From contig CM077115.1 of assembly GCA_039619475.1 (NCBI GenBank), positions 415,780,557 through 415,844,556 on the forward strand: DNA of 64,000 nucleotides, read 5' to 3'. This stretch comes from Icerya purchasi. Taxonomy: Eukaryota > Arthropoda > Insecta > Hemiptera > Monophlebidae. The notes under the pieces were generated by a model. That model saw only the letters and a list, made by a program, of their open reading frames with translations, was not told where the DNA came from and made no database searches. This document shows, in pieces, positions 12,369 through 24,059 of this stretch (position 1 is the first letter of the stretch; every line of letters begins with the position of its first letter). The position numbers and the translations under genes were made by a program.

Positions 12369-12371
<3 letters not shown>
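10592..12371. other. AT-rich intergenic DNA
   Basis: No supported gene. Contains a (TA)n tract at 11810-11857. Open frames across that tract are low-complexity isoleucine-tyrosine translations. Confidence 0.6.
11810..11857. repeat. (TA)n microsatellite
   Basis: About 24 uninterrupted TA units. Confidence 0.95.
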
Positions 12372-12418
<47 letters not shown>

Positions 12419-12431
12419 TATATAAATATAT
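12372..12431. repeat. (TA)n microsatellite at a LINE 3' end
   Basis: About 40 bp of TA units followed by interrupted TA sequence. It directly abuts the (ATC)n tail of the minus-strand LINE, and a matching tract lies at the other end (13927-13962), so the LINE probably inserted in a TA microsatellite. Confidence 0.9.
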
Positions 12432-12578
12432 ATCATCATCATCATCTGTGTGTCAGCCTTGCGGCTGGTTCGCACCATGCACCAATCGTCTTCAGGCCAG
12501 CCTGTCCATCGCCCTCTTCTTTAATTCGGAGTATGACGGCATTCCAGTCTCCTTCAGTACAATATCCAGGAAGGTTAT

Positions 12579-13544
12579 TCAAGGACGCCCGCCCGTCTTT
12601 TCCCCTGTTATTTTTCCTTCCATTATATCTTTTAATATATTCTGGTCCTGCCGGAAAACATGTCCTAACCACTGAAGCCGCGTTCTGCAAATCTGTTGCA
12701 TAATATTTCTTTCTTCTCCCATTCTTTGCAGTACTTCCTTGTTGCTTACTTTGTCTGTCCATCTGATTTTCTGCAACCTTCTCCAGCACCACATTTCGAA
12801 TGCCCCAATCTTGTTCCGCTCTGCTTGTTTCAACGTCCATGTTTCCGCACCATATAAAGCAATCGACCATGCAAATATTTTTACCCAATTTTTACGCAGA
12901 TCTATGGATAAGAATTTTTGGGTGAGTAAGGCCTGCTTGTTTCTAAACGCCATTTTACCCATTGCTATACGCCTGCCGATTTCCTGAGCACAGTCCATGT
13001 TATCTGTTACCATTTGACCGAGATATTTAAATACTAATACCTGTTCGATGACTATCCTTTCCAATTTTCTTCTTACTTGCTGACGAGTTTTGCCAAATAC
13101 TATAATCTTAGTCTTTGAGATGTTAATCTTCATTCCCTGTTTATTCATATTTTCATTTAATCTTCGGATCATTGTTGATAATGTTTTGTCACTACCAGCT
13201 AGCAAAGCCTGGTTGTCAGCAAATTTAACTACGTGATATCTTCTATCGCCAACCTTAATTCCATATTTATATTCATTACAAAACTCCCCTTCCAACGACC
13301 ATCTTGTTTCTGCTGACCCTAGTATGTCTATTTTATTTCTTAACATTTCTTGCTTTACATTTTCTTGCTTACCTACTCTAAGCATTGCTCTTACATTCCA
13401 TGTTGCTAGGCCAATTTGGGATCTGTATTGGGGGTTTCGCTTGCTGAAGATCGGTGAAGCCCCATGATTTACACCTCCTCGACCTCGTTCGGCTTCATTC
13501 CCTTGAACGACTCCATGACAAATTATTCCTTTTTGACAATTCAT
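12579..13544 (-). pseudogene. LINE ORF2 deletion derivative: endonuclease start fused to reverse transcriptase C-terminus
   Basis: A single 321-codon frame starts with an upstream leader, then the opening strand of an apurinic-type endonuclease (GLATWNVRAML at about residue 46, KIDILGSAETRW at about 71). It passes without a break into the reverse transcriptase from the Y/F-A-D-D block onward (KFADNQALLAGS, catalytic second D changed to N), then GMKINISKTK, KYLGQMVTD and the thumb/connection (YGAETWTLKQ, WTDKVSNKEVL, QWLGHVFRQ). About 150 endonuclease and 250 polymerase residues are missing, yet the join stays in frame. After residue 321 the frame shifts; the expected end (GRPSLNNLPGY) lies in another frame down to about 12442. 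The product would have neither activity. Confidence 0.7.
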
Positions 13545-13835
13545 GCATGGATTACTAGGGAATATTTACGGCAGTGGTTTCCCGTTGCCTTCCGCCGGAT
13601 TTTCTGTTGGGGTTTACTCCCTTAGCCGAGGGACCCGTATTTGAGGCGCCGGGTACTCGCTTACTTGTTCTAGATTGATATTCATCGATCTGACAGAGGC
13701 ACAATGTCACGAACGAGTTACTGACAGTCTGCTGTTGTAATGCAGTCAATAAAAGCTTAACGGTATTTCTTGGTAGCATCACTTTCGGCAAGTAAACTTC
13801 CCTCCTTTTCCTGTCAGTAATGTATGAGCTCAAAC

Positions 13836-13922
13836 GAAACAACAACCATGTGAGTTCTGTGCGTCCGTGTCGTGCAGCGTGGTAATTTTCTATGCGGCGG
13901 GCTTAGCGCTGATTAGAAAAGC

Positions 13923-13927
<5 letters not shown>
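13836..13927 (+). ncRNA. Partial HDV-like ribozyme (third copy, inverted segment)
   Basis: Matches the 39365 and 43732 ribozymes from just before P2 to the joining segment: P2 5' strand gtgagttctg (13850-13859), P3 gcg/cgt with loop tccgtgt, P1 3' strand gcagcgt, P4 ttttcta/tagaaaa, and gctaaat with the catalytic-type C. The P1 5' strand and the P2 3' strand are absent because the segment is cut and inverted, so this copy cannot fold fully. Its P4 pair TTTTCTA/TAGAAAA against TTTTCTG/CAGAAAA in the 39365 copy is a compensatory change. Confidence 0.65.

Positions 13928-13962
<35 letters not shown>
13927..13962. repeat. (TA)n microsatellite
   Basis: Immediately follows the inverted 5' segment and mirrors the tract at 12372. 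Confidence 0.9.
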
Positions 13963-13964
<2 letters not shown>

Positions 13965-14561
13965 TGTGGGGTGAAAAATAATAGTCGTTGCGTTGCGCGA
14001 TTTCGTTTCACTATTTCGTTTCACGAGCGATTTTCAAGACGTTTCACGTCAAAAAAAAAATTATTAAAAAAAGAAAAGTAAAGCAAAAAGTAGTAGCTAC
14101 GAACTATGAATACATACAATTAGCCAAAGTCAAATTAATAGAATTAGAAGAAGAACCGGGGAAAATTATTCGAGCCGAGCGAAATGCAAAAGTTGAGCGA
14201 AAAGGTAATAAAACGAAACTCGCAATGTGCACTGTACCATATCAGATATGAAAAGAATCGTATAAATGGAATGGAATTTTTATAACATAAAACATGGTGC
14301 GATAAATTATGGGAATATATTGGCATATAGGACAGAATGGCATATGTCATGGTACAATTGAATAATAAACAAAAGCTTAAGGTCATACGGATATATGCAC
14401 CAACAGAAACCCACAGAGATGAAGAGGTAGAAGATCTGTGTAACAAATTATTATAGGATGTGCTATAAAAAGAGACAGCCGCAAATGCACAGTCATAGTT
14501 GGAGATTTCAACGCGAAAGTTTGACGATGTTAAGATGTACAAGAGACAGCAATAGAAGAAT

Positions 14562-15188
14562 CAGGGGCGAATCCAGAAGGACATTTGGGGTGGGCGGATT
14601 ATATAATTACTTAAAATCTTCTACGGTAGGCAGTAGATTTGCGAAATACCCCTTGTTTCATAAATAAAATCAAATAGGGACCTTTATAGAAATTGAAAAA
14701 TGTTTTAAAAATACATAATTATTACAATTTTTAATTTAACTTCTGTTTTACTTTTAGGGGTGAAAAATAAAACGAAATTATAAAATTCTAGCTAAAATGG
14801 TAGTCTAGAAATAGTAAGAAAGATAGTATTTTTAGCAGACTTTACTTCTTTTTTATTTTTGTTAGTAATCCGATCCGAATTCTTTGTTCGTGAGTAAGTT
14901 TAAATATATATATATATTTCTCATTAAACTATTTTTGTAAAATAAAAATTAAAAATAAATAAAAATGGCAAAAGATCAGTGATAGTTGTGTTTAAAATAG
15001 AATAAAAAAGGAACATTAATAGTTTTACAAGAAAATAGTATTAAATATTAGTTATAATTAAATCCGTAGCTAAAATTCATATAAATCCTTTATAGCATAA
15101 ATTAAGTTTTTCTGTTATAACAAATTTTTTCATAGAGGTTTTGGTTCTTGGGAGAGGGAAAGCTCCACCCGCTATGGAACCGCCACTG
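14562..15188. mobile_element. hAT-type MITE, 627 bp
   Basis: Ends are CAGGGGCG at 14562 and CGCCACTG at 15188 (complement CAGTGGCG), typical of hAT elements. The flanks share gaagaat (14555-14561 and 15189-15195), 7 of the 8 bases a hAT target duplication should have. Removing it rejoins the endonuclease remnant of the host LINE. No transposase is encoded. Confidence 0.75.
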
Positions 15189-15798
15189 GAAGAATACAAT
15201 ACTGATGGCAGAAATGAAATAGGAGAAATGCTATCCTGGAATGTAACAAACTTTACGCAACGAACACCTTATTCAAAAAAGAAAAAAAAGAAAAAAAGAA
15301 AATAGACGTGAAGAAGTCTCGACTTTAAATACGACAATGAAATTGATTATATCAAATAATCTAAATATAATACAGGGTGATTCAGTAATAAACGCCGGAA
15401 CACCGGTAGCGATCACAGACTACTAAGAAGCTAACTAAAAACTGCTTATATGACTACTAGGAAAGGAATAAAATAGCAGTATTCGAAAATAAATTTCAAT
15501 GAGCTAACGGAGAACATAGAACATTATAAAGAAAAACTCAGAAGCACATATTTAAGAAGTTAAGCTGGATCGCAGTAAACATCCGGATAGAGGGAGAATG
15601 AATCATCTCAGATTTGCGGATGATATGGCATTGTTCAATAGCAACCCAGAAGAGCTGCAGATAATTTTTACAAACCTAAATATATATATTCCAGTAAAAT
15701 AGGGCTAAGAAAAAAAAATTAAATAAAACAAAACTAATGACAAGTACCAGTGGTGGAACGGTAGCGATAAGGATAAACGATGATCAAATCAAAATTGT

Positions 15799-15800
15799 AA

Positions 15801-15853
<53 letters not shown>
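15799..15853. repeat. (TA)n microsatellite within the decayed LINE
   Basis: About 26 TA units between FADD-containing sequence and the LINE's C-terminal remnants. Confidence 0.9.
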
Positions 15854-15858
<5 letters not shown>

Positions 15859-16300
15859 ATATCTAGAATTACAACAGACAAACAGTTCATAACATATACG
15901 AAAATGAGAAGAAATAATATCGTGATAGCGTTTGGGCGGCTGAAAAACAACGTAATATCGATGATCTTGAAAAGCAAATACAGTAACGTTCGGATCTCAA
16001 AGTTGGTCACTGACGAAAATGATTGATGAAAACGAATTTAGGAAGAATAAGAAAAGCGCCAATAGAGAACAGGATAGGATAATGCAGGATATATGTAAGA
16101 CTCATAAATCGAGTATGAGATGCAGTGACACGAGAGAAAAGTAAATTAGACGATTTTATGGAACAAATGGTCTAGCTGAAACGGGACTGAACCAGACATG
16201 TGGTCCGATGAAACACCAACTGGTGGAAAAACCACGTTCTGCATTGGTGGCCGATTGGCAGAAATCGTATAAGAAGAAGACCGTTAAGCTGTGTTGACAA

Positions 16301-17449
16301 CATCGCCGGGAATTAGATTAGAACAAATAGAAGAAGCTGGGAAATGTCACGTACACAGCAATGGACTGATGTAGGCTAAATCCTGATGATAAGCGTACAT
16401 CTTAGTAGGCTTCACTTTTGGCTGATAATCGACTAGACCCGAAAACGTTTCCACAAATAAATTGTATTTCGATTAGGTTACTGTTTTCGTAATTATATTT
16501 ATTTTAATATTGTACAATTTTCATAATTCTCTATAACATAAATACCCGTCAAGGTGGACACTAAATCCAAATTGCAACAATTAAAACCCCACATTAAATG
16601 AGTATAATAATCCAATCGCTCGTTTTCTATAAGCCAAATAGTGAAAATATCAGAAATATCTGATTGTCGTGAAGTTATATATTAGTTAAATGGTTTTTTA
16701 ATTGTTATAACTTAAATTTGATTTCGACTCTAATAAGTATTTTTTTATTGTTACTTAAGAATAATCATGATATCCACTTTAAGTATATTATTCTGAATTA
16801 TCTTTTATTAAATAATTTTTTTTTTTTTTTATTGTTTTAGCATGGAACATGCTTTAGCTGTGACCTAACCGCCAAAAAAACGTTAGGCGTGAAAAGAAAT
16901 TTTTTTTTTTTTTTTAATTTTTAAAATAAATTTTGAAGTAATTTCTTAAAAGAAACGTTTTTTTAAAACTTGTATAGAAACATTTTTAACATATATTTGT
17001 GTATGTATGTATATATATATATATATATATCTTCATCATCATCATCATCATTATTATCTCCTCAATCATTCGGTTGGTGGGCAACTTATTCGTACATTTT
17101 AGTTTTACAGATATAAGTTGTAAACCAGGCAATTCTTATATGCAACGCAGAGAATACTATTAACGACTTATTTATTATTTCGAAATTTCAAAGCACAGTA
17201 TTGATAAGAAGAAAAGTAATTTATGTAAACTAGTTTCAGTCATATTAAGAAAGGCAGCTTTTACGTATCAAGGAAATTATACTAAAATCAAACGTCACGT
17301 GAAGCTTAAGAACGACCAAAAACGAATATTTTAGGAAAATATTTAATTTTCTGTCATTAACTGGTTTGACCACATGTCTGATACTGGTTATAAAAATTCA
17401 ATATATACATATATATATATACATCGCTGGTTATTAGAACCGATTACTT
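16301..17449. other. AT-rich DNA with a possible LINE tail
   Basis: No gene is seen. A (TA)n tract at 17010-17030 is followed by (ATC)n at 17032-17056, the complement of the (GATGAT)n tail of the RTE/CR1-like family, so a short minus-strand tail of perhaps 70 bp may start there. Poly(T) runs occur at 16815-16830 and 16899-16916. Confidence 0.45.
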
Positions 17450-17523
17450 TTTTTTTTTCTTTCTTCTTTGGACACGTGTCAACTGTAGAACTTACCCAAC
17501 GCAGACAGTTGTACATTATATAA
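17450..17523 (-). mobile_element. Short LINE 3' end (minus strand)
   Basis: Read on the minus strand this is tatataatgtacaac ... cgttgggtaagttc ... acacgtgtcc followed by an A-rich tail, the same 3' end as the fragment at 8382-8595. It is too short to carry coding sequence. Confidence 0.6.
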
Positions 17524-17558
17524 AGAAAAGATCAATTTACACCATTTTAATTTATTTC

Positions 17559-20500
17559 TTCCATTAAGAATTATAATATTTTCCGGTATGATAATCCAAA
17601 CGGAGAGAGAGCGAGTGGTGGTGCGGCGACGCTAGTACACACGTCACTACCAGCGCAACAGATACCAATTACAACTACTTTTCAAGCTGTAACTATACGA
17701 GTCAACATCCCTTCTCTTTCCTCGTCAGAAGTAAAAATTTGTAATTGCTACCTACCTCCTGGAAGCGAGGTAACCCACAGCCAAATGGATTCCCTCATCA
17801 GTGCGCTCGGAAGTGATGCAATGCTCCTCGGAGACTTTAATGCTCACTCGCCATTATGGGGCTCGTTGTCCTCAAATCAGCATGGACGAGTATTATCCGA
17901 TATTGTGATTAATAGCGACCTGGTGTTACTCACTACAACTTCACCCACCCATTTTAATTTTACGCATCACACTTTCTTAACGATAGATCTAGCCCTGTGC
18001 TCAAGCATGCTGGCCCCTAAATTTTCCCTACGGGTGATGGATGACTTATGCTCGAGCGACCACTTTCCTATAATAATAGAGTTTAAAAGTACAGTGACAC
18101 CCAACCAGCTTGATGGATTAATGCCGCGTTTCATTTTTCAAAGAGCAGATTGGGAAGCATATTCGAAGAGAGTGACGACTCTTCCTCAACCAACAGAGTC
18201 AATAGAAATCAATATAAATGTCGTAAAAAATGTGATTTCGGGGGCAGCCAACGCAACAATTCCAAAAGTATCACAAAGAAAGCGGAGCAGACCAGTTCCG
18301 TGGTGGTGTGATGACATTAAAAAAGCGATAACAGAGCGAAAACGAGCTCTCAGGAAATATAAGTCAACTGGAAAGGTTGAGGACCTAATCACATTTAAGA
18401 AGTGTAGAGCAGCTGCCCGAGACCTCATCCGCAGCAAAAAACAGGAGTCGTGGAATTCTTTTTCAGCATCAATTCCTCAAACAGTTAATGCTCACGTAAT
18501 GTGGGAAAAAATCAGAACTATTAGTAACAGCAATAGTACCCGTACGCACCCAACATTAAAAGTCAATGGAGTTCACATAACAGAGACTAGAGATGTTGCA
18601 GAAGCATTTGCACATTATTTTTCCACAGAATTCTCAGCACTGAAGTATTCCAGCAATTTCCAACAGCAAAAAACACTTTATGAGCAACAGTCCATTAATT
18701 TCGATTCCAATGCTGACGATCCTTATAACTGCTCCTTTTCTATGGCTGAACTAGAGTTCCAACTTAAGTATCACACAAGGAACAGTGCACCCGGTGAAGA
18801 TTCGATACACCCCTACATGTTGAAATATCTCCCGGGCCATGTTAAGGAATTCCTACTGAATGTATATAATCAGGTATGGTCAGCTGGGGCTATTCCGGAT
18901 GCATGGAAAGTTGCGACCGTCATTCCTATCCCAAAGGTGAATAAAAATCCTTTCCAAGTTGAAAGTTACCGACCAATATCATTGCTGTCTGTCCTGTCTA
19001 AAACGATGGAAAAGATGGTGAACAGGCGACTTCTGCATTTCCTTGAAGCAAACGCTGTCCTATCACCAATTCAAGCTGGAGGCCGAAAATCAAAGTCAAC
19101 CATTAATCATTTATTGAGCCTTCAAAGACAAATTGTATCTGCCTTTCATCGTCGACACCACCTTTATGCAGTATTCTTCGATATGGAGAAGGCATTCGAC
19201 CGTGTATCGAGGCAACACTTGCTTCGGAAATTAAAAGAGGTCGGGGTGGGCGACATTCACAACTATCTGAGCGATAGATAGATTCAAATCCGAATTGGCT
19301 CCTCGATATCGAGAAAAGTTCCAATAGAGAACGGGGTACCTCAAGGTTCCGCCTTAAGTGCTACCCTGTTTATCCTCTATATAAACGATATTGTTGACTG
19401 CATCAGGCCTCCAGTAAGTGCTCGCCTATATATAGATGATCTAAACATATCCGTGGCATCTAACATCCCTTCCTTGGCCCAGTCTATCCTGCAAAATACA
19501 ATTAATAGATTGCAGCAATGGTCAGGAAAGAATGGGCTGGATTTCTCCTCTTAGAAGTCGCAATACGTTGTGTTCCATAGAGGTCATCCTGTTCAGAATC
19601 CGCCATCACTACAAGTGAACAATAGTCCAATTCCTTATAAAACAACAGCAACTTTCCTAGGCATCTTGATGGACGCCAACCTGACGTGGAAGCCCTTTAT
19701 ATCTGATTTAAAAACTAAATCCCTTCAGTCTTTAAGGGTAATCAAGTTCTTGTCAAATCCTAAATTTAATGTTCAGCCAAAGTTTCTCTTAAATATTTAT
19801 AAAGCACTGGTCCTCAGCAAAATCAATTATGGGAGTCAGGTGTACTCGTCAGCGAGTGGTTTCTTGTTAAAAACACTGGACCCAATCCATAACGCCGCTA
19901 TTCGCATGATACTTGGCGCCCATCGTAAATCTCCAGCTAAAAGCCTATGTTCGTTAGCTGGTATACCACCGTTGTCTTACAACAGAAAGTTCTTCACTTA
20001 TCGCGATATGCTTTCATGGGCTGCGGAGAATCATTGCGACGTAACTACGGAGCCTGATTTTCCCAAGGATAACCTACCTGAAGTCAATGCAATCTTGTTG
20101 CAAAATAACATAAAGCCCAACTTAACACCCAGAACGGACTTTTCAAAATTACCCCCACCCTGGGCTTCTTTTCAGGTAGAAGCTAACATAACTCTCACTG
20201 ATAATAATCACCCACCGGCGCTGCGAGGGCACAGGGCACTAAATATTATTAATAAATATACCACGTTCTCGAAAGCATACACTGATGGATCCAAAGCTAA
20301 TGAGTCCAAGGCTGCCCCAGCGGCATGCGCTTTCGAAATAGACGGAATCGCAGAGGGCATGCGGTTGAACAACGTTGTATCCATTGCGGAAGCCGAAATG
20401 TATGCTGTGTTGTTTTGTCTTCAGGCATACTTAGAACTGAGATCCCAACCGCTCGGAATCTTACTGGTGACTGATTCCTTGCAGTCCATACGTGCTTTGC

Positions 20501-21176
20501 AGTCAGATCACCCGGAATCACCAATGGTCCTAGAAGTCCTGGCTATCTTATACCAGCTGAGCCGAAGGGGATGCCGAGTTGTTTTTTTATGGGTCCCCAG
20601 TCATGCCGGTGTTCCGGGGAATGAGCGGGTTGACCTGGTCGCTCGGTCATTCATGATGTGCCCAATGCCGTTATTTGCTTTTGGTCCATTATCTCTGAGA
20701 GGTTTCCTGTCAGATACGGTCTTCGCACAGTGGAGTCATGACTGGATGTCTCAGTCGACCTTCCTCAGGGAACTGAAGCCTACGACGGAGCCATGGTGGC
20801 CTCCAGTCGGAACAGAACGCAAAGTGTTTTCGGCAATCAATCGCCTGAGAACGGGACATACGTCCTTTTCCCACGACTATATCCTCAAACAAGCCCCAAA
20901 GCCAAGTACCTGCCCACTTTGTTCTACCGATGAATACCCGTCAGTTTCGCATATCTTGCTGAAATGCACACGTCTAAATGGGTTACGGCGAGGCCAGATC
21001 ACATCGATTGAAGACATCCTCTCAAATACCCCTACTGCTTTGAACAATCTTATGACTTTCGTTCAGGCTAGCGAGCTAAGGAGTATGTTTTAAACGTGGG
21101 TCCACTCACTGCGATAACCGAGGTAGTTACATGCAGCGAGTGGTTTAGTACCCCTTCTTAAAAAAAAAAAAAAAAA
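17559..21176 (+). mobile_element. RNase H-containing LINE (I-like), nearly full ORF2
   Basis: The element is bounded by the 10-bp duplication aatttatttc (17549-17558 and 21177-21186) and ends in poly(A) at about 21160-21176. The 5' end is truncated inside the endonuclease. The domain order, endonuclease, reverse transcriptase, RNase H and a C-terminal Cys/His motif, fits the I clade and its relatives. A second copy of the family lies on the minus strand at 53793-55680. Confidence 0.85.
17560..21093 (+). pseudogene. LINE ORF2: endonuclease, reverse transcriptase, RNase H; two in-frame TAG codons
   Basis: One frame runs about 1177 codons with no frameshift and only two stops, TAG at 19279-19281 and TAG at 19552-19554. 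Endonuclease: YNIFRYDNPNG, MLLGDFNAHSPLWG (17822) and LCSSDHFPI (18049). Reverse transcriptase: HTRNSAPGEDSIHPY, ESYRPISLLSVLSK, VFFDMEKAFDRVS, NGVPQGSALSATLF and the active site YIDD at about 19431 (most LINEs have YADD or FADD). RNase H: YTDGSK (20281), IAEAEMYAV, VTDSLQS and PGNERVDLV supply D, E, D, D. The C-terminus has CPLC...H-ILLKC. The first stop lies between the polymerase motifs and the second just after the active site. The endonuclease N-terminus is lost through 5' truncation, so the copy is inactive, but it decayed little. Confidence 0.85.
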
Positions 21177-21186
21177 AATTTATTTC

Positions 21187-21949
21187 GTCAAGTTTTTTTC
21201 TTTCGCTGTCGTTTTTTTTTTTTTTATAAATTTGTTGGACTTGCTTATTATCCCTGTTCCGTGGTGAGATTTTTTTTTTAATAATTCAACCTTTAGCTTA
21301 TTTTTCAGACGAAAGCATTGTAAATAAATAAATAGATAAATAAATAAATATAAATAAATGACCATCATCAGCGTAAAAAGTGAGATAACAGAAAAGAAAT
21401 CATTTAAGAAATTTGCGGTCTCGATCAAATTTGTCTGACAAACATACAATGGCGTAGCTAGCGGAGGGCAACGGGGACATCTGCCCTTGAGCGTATCACC
21501 CACGGGCATCAAAATGGTTGAATAATATTTGGAATAATTGAAATTTCGAACAACTGCTGCTACTGTTTTTGTCTTAATTTTTTACTTTATATTCCGTCTT
21601 TTAAAATTTAGCCGAACCGTGAATACTTAAAAACGAAATAAAATATTTAAAAATTTCATGAATGATTTTTCTTCAAATATTGATTGTTTTTAATGCATTT
21701 TTTTAAAAGTTTCTTTCCCGGTCCCATTGCATTTTAACAAACAAAAGGCGGTGGGAAATCTTTAGTTGTCTCCGGGCGCTTGCAAAAGTACGCTAAAGTG
21801 GGAAACACGTTTTATTAATTGAAGCCAATTACGCCTATAATTACGACATGTTGCGCGTTTGTCACATTTAAAATTGCTGTAATCTATAAAAGGTGTGGGA
21901 GTGGGCGAAATTGTTTGTTTATACGTGTGTGTGTGCGTGAATTTATATA
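21187..21949. other. AT-rich DNA with (AAAT)n
   Basis: Holds T runs at 21211-21225 and 21271-21279 and an (aaat/agat)n stretch at 21323-21360. No coding sequence is recognised. Confidence 0.6.
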
Positions 21950-23768
21950 CAGGGTGATTATAATTAAAGTTCAAGTTTCAAAACGCTATAAAAAAAGAAC
22001 CACTTATTAGAATGACGTCAAATTTGAATGGAATATTATTGTAGAAGGAGAAAATCGGATGGCATAAGAAAACAATAGTTCCAAATTTTAGCAATAGATG
22101 GCGATTTAAGCCTCAGAATAAGGAAATAAAAATACCTGTCATGCGCACGACTCGTAGTTGTTGGCCTCCAAAATACAACACTGCATAGAAATTAATTTCA
22201 ATGCAGCGTACAGCGGTAAGGGAATTGCTATTCCTTATCGCTGTTATCTATGCCAGCTTTTGTTTAGTGTCGCAGTACAATTGATTGTAATTCTGTCGTT
22301 TTTCTTTCGTTATAATCTCGGTAGTTTTCGTGGTCGTCATTTCGCGTCTGAGAAGTTCGCCGTGACGGTCTCAATGAAGGATCACGTTTTGCTTGTAAAG
22401 CTCTTTTACAACAAGAACAATGACTGTGCACCAGTAGCTCTACAGAAGTTCCGGACACTCAAGGGTATGAAAAAAAACGATGGTCCGATGACTGATAGGG
22501 GTCTGGAAAAAATGATTCAGAAATTCGAAAAGACAAAGGTTTTTTTGATGTGAAATCTGGTAGAGGGAGGAAAAGAATTGATTCGACGTTAGCTGAAGAA
22601 GTGGCCATAGCAATGTAGGAAAAGTTGAGCGGTGGTGTACAATCGTGCAGTGCACGGGGAATTGCCCGAACATTGAACAGACCAGTGAGCACGGTGCATA
22701 AAATTCTACGAAACATCCTGCATCGTTATCCATACAAAATTAACCATGTACAGGAGTTAATTCCTGCTGACCTGCCAGCAAGAGAGACTTTTGCTTTAAA
22801 ATTTCTTGCTCGCATGGAAATGGACAATGAATGGCCGTGGAAAATTTTTTGTGGACAGACGAAGCTCATTTCCATCTATAAGGATAAGTCAATACACAGA
22901 ATTGCCGAATATGGGCAAGAGAAAATCCACTCGCAAATCGACCGGTACCGTTTCATTCTGCAAAGGTCACTGTGTGATGCAGGCTTACGGCATCATTTAT
23001 CATAGGGCCATATTTTTTCGAGAAGACGGGTGCTTTCGGTCCTGTTACCTGTACCGTCACTGGTAAGCGCTATGAGTGTCTTTTGCGCAACCGCGTCATT
23101 CCAGCTCTTCAACAGCGCGGATGTGTGGATGGGATCATTTCTGCGCAAGATGCCGCTTCTTTGCACATCACAAATCCAGTGAGGCAGCTGCTGCAGCGGC
23201 ATTTCGGAAATGCTAGAATTATCAGTCGTCATTTCCCTACAACCTGGCTGTCCTGATCACATAATCTTAATCCGTGTGACTTCTGGCTGTGAGGCTATCT
23301 GAAAGATGTGTTCAGTGCTCCGACTGCAAACTTAGCTGAACTGAAGGCACGCATTGCGCAACACATTCTGAACGTGATCCCGGAGACATTTCGATCAGCT
23401 GTGGAACATGTGAACATGTTTTGCGCCAGTCTCGCGAAATTTAAAAACCGATTTGATTGATGCTTTTTATGGCTTACGTAACCAACAGTATTACACCTGT
23501 GCAGTCATGCACAATGAACAGTACAGCTGGTTTAACGTTTAAATTACACCTTAGCTGTTGTTTTGCGATTCATTTGTCATTTGTAGTCGAACGTTTTTAA
23601 TTCTGATGCTTACATCGCAATCTATTGCTAAAATTTGGAACTATTTTTTTCTTATGTCATCCGTTTCTCCCCTACTTCAATAATATTCCGTTCAAATTTG
23701 CGTCATTCTAATCAGTGGTTCTTTTTTTATAGCGCTTTGAAACTTGAACTCTAATTATAATCATCCTG
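21950..23768 (+). mobile_element. Tc1/mariner-superfamily transposon, dead full-length copy
   Basis: The 1819-bp element is flanked by TA (21948-21949 and 23769-23770). Its terminal inverted repeats begin CAGGGTGATTATAATTAAAG and CAGGATGATTATAATTAGAG and stay similar for nearly 100 bp. It carries one transposase gene, described separately. Confidence 0.9.
22374..23460 (+). pseudogene. Mariner-like transposase with DUF4817-type N-terminus
   Basis: The start chosen is the ATG at 22374 (MKDHVLLVKLFYNKND). N-terminal helix-turn-helix region: CAPVALQKFRTLKGM, then DVKSGRGRKRID and SARGIARTLNRPVSTVHKIL. Catalytic domain: WTDEAHFHL (about 22847), AQDAASLHI (second D kept) and SHNLNPCDFWL, where the third acid of the usual S-P-D-L-N-P has become N. 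Lesions: one extra T at about 22540 and another at about 22846, TAG at 22616, several TGA/TAA in the second half. Most changes are C to T or G to A type. It is inactive. DUF4817-type transposases of this kind are common in insects. Confidence 0.85.
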
Positions 23769-24059
23769 TATATTTATATTAGTTTAATTACTGATAAGTT
23801 CGGCGATAAATTAGTTAACATCGATAACCGTTGTACGCGTAAAATCTGTGGTAGCTCAATATTTGTTAAAATACGATCAGTTCGCTTCTCCCGTAATGTT
23901 CCTCTAAGGCCGTCATCGAACCAATTTTGTAAAGAAAGTAACTGCGTTGAGTATACATTAATAGATGGTTGGGTTTCGTTGTTAATCATACCAGCCGGGA
24001 CAGTTTTTTCCTTTGAAAGATGACTTCTCTATTACCGTATCGTAGTAAACATAATTGCA

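Larger units (their letters stand above)
12432..13927 (-). mobile_element. RTE/CR1-like LINE, internally deleted, with inverted 5' segment
   Basis: The minus-strand element ends in a (GATGAT)n-type tail at 12432-12447 and is flanked on both sides by (TA)n. Its 5' untranslated region matches the elements at 39365 and 43732. At about 13831-13836 the orientation flips: 13836-13927 is the ribozyme part of the same 5' region but reads on the plus strand. A 5' segment inverted relative to the body is the usual outcome of twin priming during target-primed reverse transcription. The body lacks most of the endonuclease and the polymerase core. Confidence 0.75.
14250..16300 (+). mobile_element. Decayed RTE/CR1-like LINE with a hAT MITE inside
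   Basis: From about 14250 the plus strand carries endonuclease remnants: DRMAYVMVQL, LKVIRIYAPTETH, GDFNAKV (around 14502) and, beyond the inserted MITE, TDGRNEIGEML and IDYI-like sequence to about 15480. It then jumps to the reverse transcriptase C-terminal half at about 15595 (LNHLRFADDMALFNSNPEEL), then a (TA)n tract, then the W-G-H...R-W end and a GAAGAA-type tail near 16285. The polymerase core between endonuclease and FADD is missing. Many stops and frame changes show it is long dead. Confidence 0.65.

Noticed and set aside
15789..16010. Minus-strand frame with repeated IY
   Set aside because: Translation of a (TA)n microsatellite, antisense to LINE remnants.
22158..22373. In-frame extension upstream of the mariner transposase
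   Set aside because: The family start is near the ATG at 22374; the upstream part is untranslated leader.
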